Source: Haloferax gibbonsii ATCC 33959
GTDB taxonomy: Archaea; Halobacteriota; Halobacteria; Halobacteriales; Haloferacaceae
Length of the DNA stretch: 64,000 nt
NCBI RefSeq assembly: GCF_000336775.1
Contig: NZ_AOLJ01000024.1
Span: forward strand, 28,468-92,467
Direction: 5' to 3'
In this document: one piece after another, positions 60,349 through 64,000 of the stretch
How positions within the stretch are numbered: position 1 is the stretch's first letter
Layout of the letters: each line of letters starts with the position of its first letter
Program-made: the position numbers and the translations under genes
The notes under the pieces: model-generated
Database searches by the model: none
Seen by the model: the letters and a program-made list of their open reading frames with translations, nothing else
Told to the model about the DNA's origin: nothing

Positions 60349-62556
60349 TCAGACCCGCGTCGGCGAGACCGATTCCAGCGCCGCGTCGAAGTGCGCGCGG
60401 GTGATGCGCACCTCGTCGGCGTGGTCGTTCGCCTCGGTGCCCTCGTAGGCGTCGGCCACGTCCTGAATCGCTCGGAGCGCGGCCTCGCGGCAGACCGCGG
60501 CCACGTCGGCCCCGGTGTAGCCGTCCATGTGGGCGGCCACGTCCCCGAGGTCCACGTCGGTGCCGAGCGGCTTGTCGCGGACGTGCACGTCGAGGATGGC
60601 GCGGCGGGCCTCGATATCGGGGGCGGGAACCTCGACGTGGGTCTCCAGCCGACCGGGTCGGAGGAGCGCGGGGTCGAGCGCGTCCCGGCGGTTCGTCGCC
60701 GCGAGGACGACGAGGTTCGGGTTGTCGGCGGCGTTGTCCATCTCCGTCAGGAGCTGGGAGACGACGCGCTCGGTGACGCCCGAGTCCGACCCGGCGCTGT
60801 CGCGGTCGGTTGCGATGGCGTCTATCTCGTCGAAGAAGACGATGCTCGGGGCGGCCTGTCGGGCGCGGTCGAACACCTCGCGGACGGACTTCTCGGACTC
60901 GCCGACGTAGCGGTCCAGCAGTTCGGGGCCGGCGACGTGGATGAAGTTGACGCCGCTTTCGGCCGCGATGGCGCGGGCGAGCATCGTCTTGCCCGTCCCC
61001 GGTGGACCGTGCAGGAGTATGCCGGTCGGCGGGTCGGTCGAGGCCGCCTCGAACAGCGGCGCGTAGGTCAGCGGCCACGTCACCGCCCGTTCGAGCGTCC
61101 GCTTCACGTCGTCGAGGCCGCCGACGCCCTCGAAGCCCTCGGTCGGCTGTTCGGCGACGTACTCGCGCATCGCCGAGGGTTCGACCGTCGCCATCGCCGA
61201 CTCGAAGTCGGCGCGCGTGACGGTCATGTCCGCGACGGCGACCTTCCCGCCACCGTCCCCGCCTCCGCCCCCGCCCTCGCGGCGGACGCGCCGGAGCGCG
61301 GTCATCGCGGCCTCCTTGGCCAGCGATTCGAGGTCGGCACCGACGAAGCCGTGGGTTCGGGAGGCCAGTCGGTCGATGTCCACGCCCTCGGCGAGGGGCA
61401 TCCGCCGGGTGTGCACGTCGAGAATCTCGCGGCGGCCCGCCTCGTTCGGGACGCCGATTTCGATTTCGCGGTCGAAGCGCCCGCCGCGGCGGAGCGCCGG
61501 GTCGAGGCTGTCGACGCGGTTGGTCGCGCCGATGACGACCACGTCGCCGCGGGCGTCGAGTCCGTCCATGAGCGACAGCAGTTGGCCGACGACGCGGTTC
61601 TCGAGGTCGCCGCCGTCGTCGCGCTTCGACGCGATGGAGTCGATTTCGTCGAAGAAGATGATGGCCGGCGCGTTCTCGCGGGCCGACTGGAACACCTCGC
61701 GGAGCTTCTCTTCGGACTCGCCTTTGTACTTCGAGAGCACCTCCGGGCCCGAAATCGTGGTGAAACTCGCGTCGACCTCGTTGGCGACGGCCTTCGCGAT
61801 GAGGGTCTTCCCGGTGCCCGGCGGGCCGTGTAAGAGGACGCCCTTCGGCGGCTCGATGCCGAGATGGGCGAACACCTCGGGTTCGGACAGCGGGAGCTCT
61901 ATCATCTCGCGGACGAGGTCGAGCTCGTCGTCGAGGCCGCCGATGTCCTCGTAGGTGACGCCCGTCGCCCGGCCGCGGCTCCCGGCGTCGCCGCCGTCGC
62001 CGCCGGTCACGCTCTTGACGGCGTCGCGGACGGTCTCGCTCGCGCCCTTCGAACTCGTCGCCGTCACGGAGACCGCCGTCGCGTCGGTGACGCGGACCAC
62101 GCCCTCAGGCTTCGTCTCGCTGACGACGAGGGCGGCCCCGCCGAGTCGCTCGACGCGGACGCGGTCGCCCTCGCGGAGCGGCCGGTTCCGAAGCTCCGCC
62201 TTCACGACCTCCTCGATGGTCTCGCGGTCCACGCTGGTCCGCTCGAAGGCGCTGGGTCCGGCGAGCGTCACCGAGCGCGCGTCCTCGACGGCTATCTTCC
62301 TGACGCGGACGCTGTCGCCGATTTTCACGCCGGCGTTGGCCCGCGTGTCGGCGTCGACGAGCATCTCGCCCGCCGCCGCGCCGGGGCGGGCGGGCCACAT
62401 CTTCGCGACCGTCTCTCGGGACCCCTCGATGACGACCGTCTCGCCGCTGAGCACGCCGAGTTCACGGCGGGCGGCCTCGGGGAGGCGGGCGATGCCGCGG
62501 CCCGCGTCGCGTTTCTCCGCGGCGCGGACGACGAGCGTCACCCCATCTTCTGACAT
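60349..62556 (-). CDS. cdc48: Cdc48/VCP-like AAA+ ATPase
   Basis: A 735-residue AAA+ protein: an N-terminal double-psi-barrel domain (GIARLPEAARRELG, VVSETKPEGVVRV), then D1 with GPPGTGKTLIAKAVANE and D2 with GPPGTGKTMLARAIAAE, each with DEID-type Walker B (FFDEIDSIASK, FFDEIDAIATD) and SRH motifs (ATNRVDSLDPALRRGGRFD, ATNRRDALDPALLRPGRLE). It unfolds protein substrates. The ATG at 62556 matches the family N terminus; the frame runs further up as noncoding Arg-rich sequence. Confidence 0.93.
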   Translation of the reverse strand: MSEDGVTLVVRAAEKRDAGRGIARLPEAARRELGVLSGETVVIEGSRETVAKMWPARPGAAAGEMLVDADTRANAGVKIGDSVRVRKIAVEDARSVTLAGPSAFERTSVDRETIEEVVKAELRNRPLREGDRVRVERLGGAALVVSETKPEGVVRVTDATAVSVTATSSKGASETVRDAVKSVTGGDGGDAGSRGRATGVTYEDIGGLDDELDLVREMIELPLSEPEVFAHLGIEPPKGVLLHGPPGTGKTLIAKAVANEVDASFTTISGPEVLSKYKGESEEKLREVFQSARENAPAIIFFDEIDSIASKRDDGGDLENRVVGQLLSLMDGLDARGDVVVIGATNRVDSLDPALRRGGRFDREIEIGVPNEAGRREILDVHTRRMPLAEGVDIDRLASRTHGFVGADLESLAKEAAMTALRRVRREGGGGGGDGGGKVAVADMTVTRADFESAMATVEPSAMREYVAEQPTEGFEGVGGLDDVKRTLERAVTWPLTYAPLFEAASTDPPTGILLHGPPGTGKTMLARAIAAESGVNFIHVAGPELLDRYVGESEKSVREVFDRARQAAPSIVFFDEIDAIATDRDSAGSDSGVTERVVSQLLTEMDNAADNPNLVVLAATNRRDALDPALLRPGRLETHVEVPAPDIEARRAILDVHVRDKPLGTDVDLGDVAAHMDGYTGADVAAVCREAALRAIQDVADAYEGTEANDHADEVRITRAHFDAALESVSPTRV

Positions 62557-62634
62557 ACCCCCCGGTTCGGCCGCTCGACCCTTGAGGGTTCGCCCGGAGT
62601 AACCGTTTTCCGGGACGGCGCGGTAACAATACGC

Positions 62635-62769
62635 ATGGTTGCCACGACGGAGAAAGACGGTGCGACGTGGTACCGATGCGAAGAGTGCGGGATGCTGTTC
62701 GACGTGGAGCCCGACGCCGAGGCCCACGAGGAGAACTGCGACACGGACAGCCCGTCGTACTTGCAGTAG
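62635..62769 (+). CDS. 44-residue zinc protein (DUF7128-like)
   Basis: A 44-residue protein beginning MVATTEKDGATWYRCEECGMLFDVEP and continuing to EENCDTDSPSYLQ. CEECG plus a downstream His/Cys pair (HEENC) form a zinc-knuckle/C2H2-like site. I recall the haloarchaeal DUF7128 with almost this sequence. It lies divergently from cdc48. Confidence 0.8.
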   Translation: MVATTEKDGATWYRCEECGMLFDVEPDAEAHEENCDTDSPSYLQ

Positions 62770-62794
62770 CGGCGCGCGGCGGGTGCGAGGGCGG

Positions 62795-63031
62795 CTACGC
62801 CGGGTCGTGTTCGTCCGCGAGTCGCTCGGCGTGGTCCAGCGAGGTCGCACGCTCCCAGCGGACGCGCTCGGCGTCGCCGTAGGCGAGCGCCTCCTTCAGT
62901 TCGTCGCGGAGGACGCCCACGCCGCGGCCGACGAGGTCGCCGTCCGCGTCGCCGAGTTCGTAGTAGCCGTAGGCTTCCGGAGCCTTTCCGATTGTCCGCT
63001 TTTCCAGCGGCTCCCAGCGCTTCCGGAGCAT
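62795..63031 (-). CDS. Small protein (DUF7508-like)
   Basis: A 78-residue protein beginning MLRKRWEPLEKRTIGKAPEAYGYYELGD. It contains the characteristic LRDELKEALAYGDAERVRWE helix. I recall the family as DUF7508. It resembles the GIY-YIG-like small haloarchaeal domains in size and Tyr content (YGYYELGD), but no catalytic set is complete. The stop and start overlap the upstream gene by one base. Confidence 0.75.
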   Translation of the reverse strand: MLRKRWEPLEKRTIGKAPEAYGYYELGDADGDLVGRGVGVLRDELKEALAYGDAERVRWERATSLDHAERLADEHDPA

Positions 63032-63459
63032 CACTCGGCGACGAACTCGTAGGAGTGCTCGGCCCAGTCGTCCTCGACGAAGACGAACACGCGGCCGCGG
63101 GCGACCTCGGGGTCGGCCTCGATTTCGAATCGGTGGCCGGGGACACGCCGGACGAGGACGCCGGGGAACAGCTCTTCTTCTTCGCCCTCGCCGAGGATGA
63201 CGCGGCCGACGCCGCTCGATTCGAGCACGTCGTCGTGGCTCTTGAGGTCGTTGACGTACATCATGACGCCCTCGGTCTCGGTGGGGTCGGTGACGAGGAC
63301 GTGGACCTCCTTGCCGGGGGCGGTGGCGAGCGTGCCCGTGACCGCTTCGGGGACGCCCCGGTAGACCGTGGTTCGGTTGTCGATGTACTCCACTTCGACG
63401 CCGTAGTCGTGGAGTTCGACGCCGAGTGTGCTCGGGGCGATGTCGCTGCGGGCGCTCAT
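63031..63459 (-). CDS. DUF5796-like protein
   Basis: A 142-residue acidic beta-rich protein (APSTLGVELHDYGVEVEYIDNRTTVYRG, VHVLVTDPTETEGVMMYVND in parts) that I recall as DUF5796, found only in haloarchaea. Its stop overlaps the ATG of the DUF7508-like gene by one base (TGATG), so the two are translationally coupled. Function unknown. Confidence 0.8.
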   Translation of the reverse strand: MSARSDIAPSTLGVELHDYGVEVEYIDNRTTVYRGVPEAVTGTLATAPGKEVHVLVTDPTETEGVMMYVNDLKSHDDVLESSGVGRVILGEGEEEELFPGVLVRRVPGHRFEIEADPEVARGRVFVFVEDDWAEHSYEFVAE

Positions 63460-63616
63460 GGCTCACCGTTGCCGCGGGGACGGCAAAAACGTCGCGTCTC
63501 GGGTCGACCCGCTGGCGTCGGAATCGAACGCGTCGCCGCCGCGTCGGTCCCCGAACCTACGGGCGAAAACGGCACGGACCGCCACACATAACACGATGTG
63601 CCGACCTCCGGCAAGT

Positions 63617-64000
63617 ATGCACGGCCGAGCCACCGCCCTCGGGGCGGGCACCGTCTTGAACGCCCTCGCGACGGCGACCGGCTCCGCGTTCGCCATCGAC
63701 GCGGAGACCACCGCGTCGGTCGAACTGGACGACTCCGGCGCGGTCCGCGGCAGCATCGCGGAGGCCCCCGACGCCGACACGCGGCTCATCGAGCGCTGCG
63801 TCGAGCTTGTGGTCGAGGCGTTCGGCGACGGCGAGGGCGGCACCGTCGAGACCGAAAGCGACCTGCCGATGGCCGCCGGCCTCAAGAGTTCCAGCGCCGC
63901 GGCCAACGCGACGGTGCTGGCGACGCTCTCCGCCCTCGGTCGCTCGGTCGGTCCCGGCCCGGACGCCGACATCTCCCGGCTCGACGCCTGCCGCATGGGC
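63617..64000 (+). CDS. aroK: Shikimate kinase, archaeal GHMP type (partial)
   Basis: Aromatic amino-acid pathway kinase of the GHMP superfamily, unlike the bacterial P-loop AroK. The first 128 residues are visible: MHGRATALGAGTVLNALATATGS and the ATP-binding motif DLPMAAGLKSSSAAANA. The 3' end runs past the window. It begins at ATG 63617. Confidence 0.93.
   Translation, partial: MHGRATALGAGTVLNALATATGSAFAIDAETTASVELDDSGAVRGSIAEAPDADTRLIERCVELVVEAFGDGEGGTVETESDLPMAAGLKSSSAAANATVLATLSALGRSVGPGPDADISRLDACRMG

Noticed and set aside
1..64000. tRNA, rRNA or insertion sequences
   Set aside because: Gaps were read by eye for tRNA-like cloverleaf elements, long inverted ends or transposase motifs; none was convincing. 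A covariance-model search would be needed to exclude a tRNA.

Overview
The window is a gene-dense stretch of a halophilic archaeal chromosome, most like Haloferax. The evidence is high GC content, very acidic proteins, and many TATA-like boxes about 25-30 bases ahead of start codons (leaderless transcripts). Archaeal information-processing genes are present (transcription factor S, NAC, archaeal RPA with COG3390 and phosphoesterase partners, a Cdc48-type ATPase, SBDS, archaeal GHMP shikimate kinase), together with many small families I know only from haloarchaea. No rRNA, tRNA, insertion sequence, integrase or CRISPR array was seen. It reads as core chromosome, with one accessory-looking sulfur island.

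Layout. 1-9.6 kb: a truncated M20 amidohydrolase, an NhaC-type antiporter, an S10-like protein, a Nudix hydrolase, a possible Fe-S nuclease (DUF5787-like), two regulators or small proteins, an enoyl-CoA hydratase, TFS, and the NAC-TrmI pair. 9.6-19.2 kb: acyl-CoA metabolism, with an O-methyltransferase, methylmalonyl-CoA mutase large subunit, methylmalonyl-CoA epimerase, two acyl-CoA ligases and an acyl-CoA dehydrogenase. 19.2-22.2 kb: the proline operon proC-proB-proA with overlapping genes. 22.3-24 kb: an AIM24-type protein and an AHL-lactonase-like metallo-hydrolase.

24.1-29.6 kb is the most unusual part. It holds TusA and DsrE-type sulfur carriers, divergent from a rhodanese plus persulfide-dioxygenase-like fusion, a thiosulfate-type YeeE/YedE transporter split into two overlapping genes, a 49-residue membrane protein, a TauE/SafE exporter, and a small HTH regulator with three N-terminal cysteines. 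A near-palindromic TATTG(Y)(R)CAA-like element recurs in the promoter regions, so the island looks like one sulfane-sulfur uptake, transfer, oxidation and export regulon.

29.7-41.8 kb: a zinc-ribbon protein, three signalling proteins (receiver-only, receiver-HalX-GAF-Bat/HTH, and a GAF-PAS-PAS histidine kinase), a UPF0058 protein, a MutS5-type ATPase, an XPD/DinG-like Fe-S helicase, a winged-helix regulator and an MFS transporter. 41.8-49.8 kb: nnr-moaC, hflX, FUN14, SBDS, a NifU-type protein, thioredoxin, a riboflavin-pathway reductase, a GT4 glycosyltransferase and a repeat protein. 49.8-54 kb: the rpa1-rpap1-rpe operon. 54-64 kb: an Lhr-type helicase, several haloarchaeal small proteins, a methyltransferase, a Cdc48-family ATPase and the start of aroK, which runs off the window.

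Functions were inferred from motifs in translated sequence. DUF names are from memory, not from a search. Start sites were chosen from homologue-like N termini, gene overlaps and TATA spacing.
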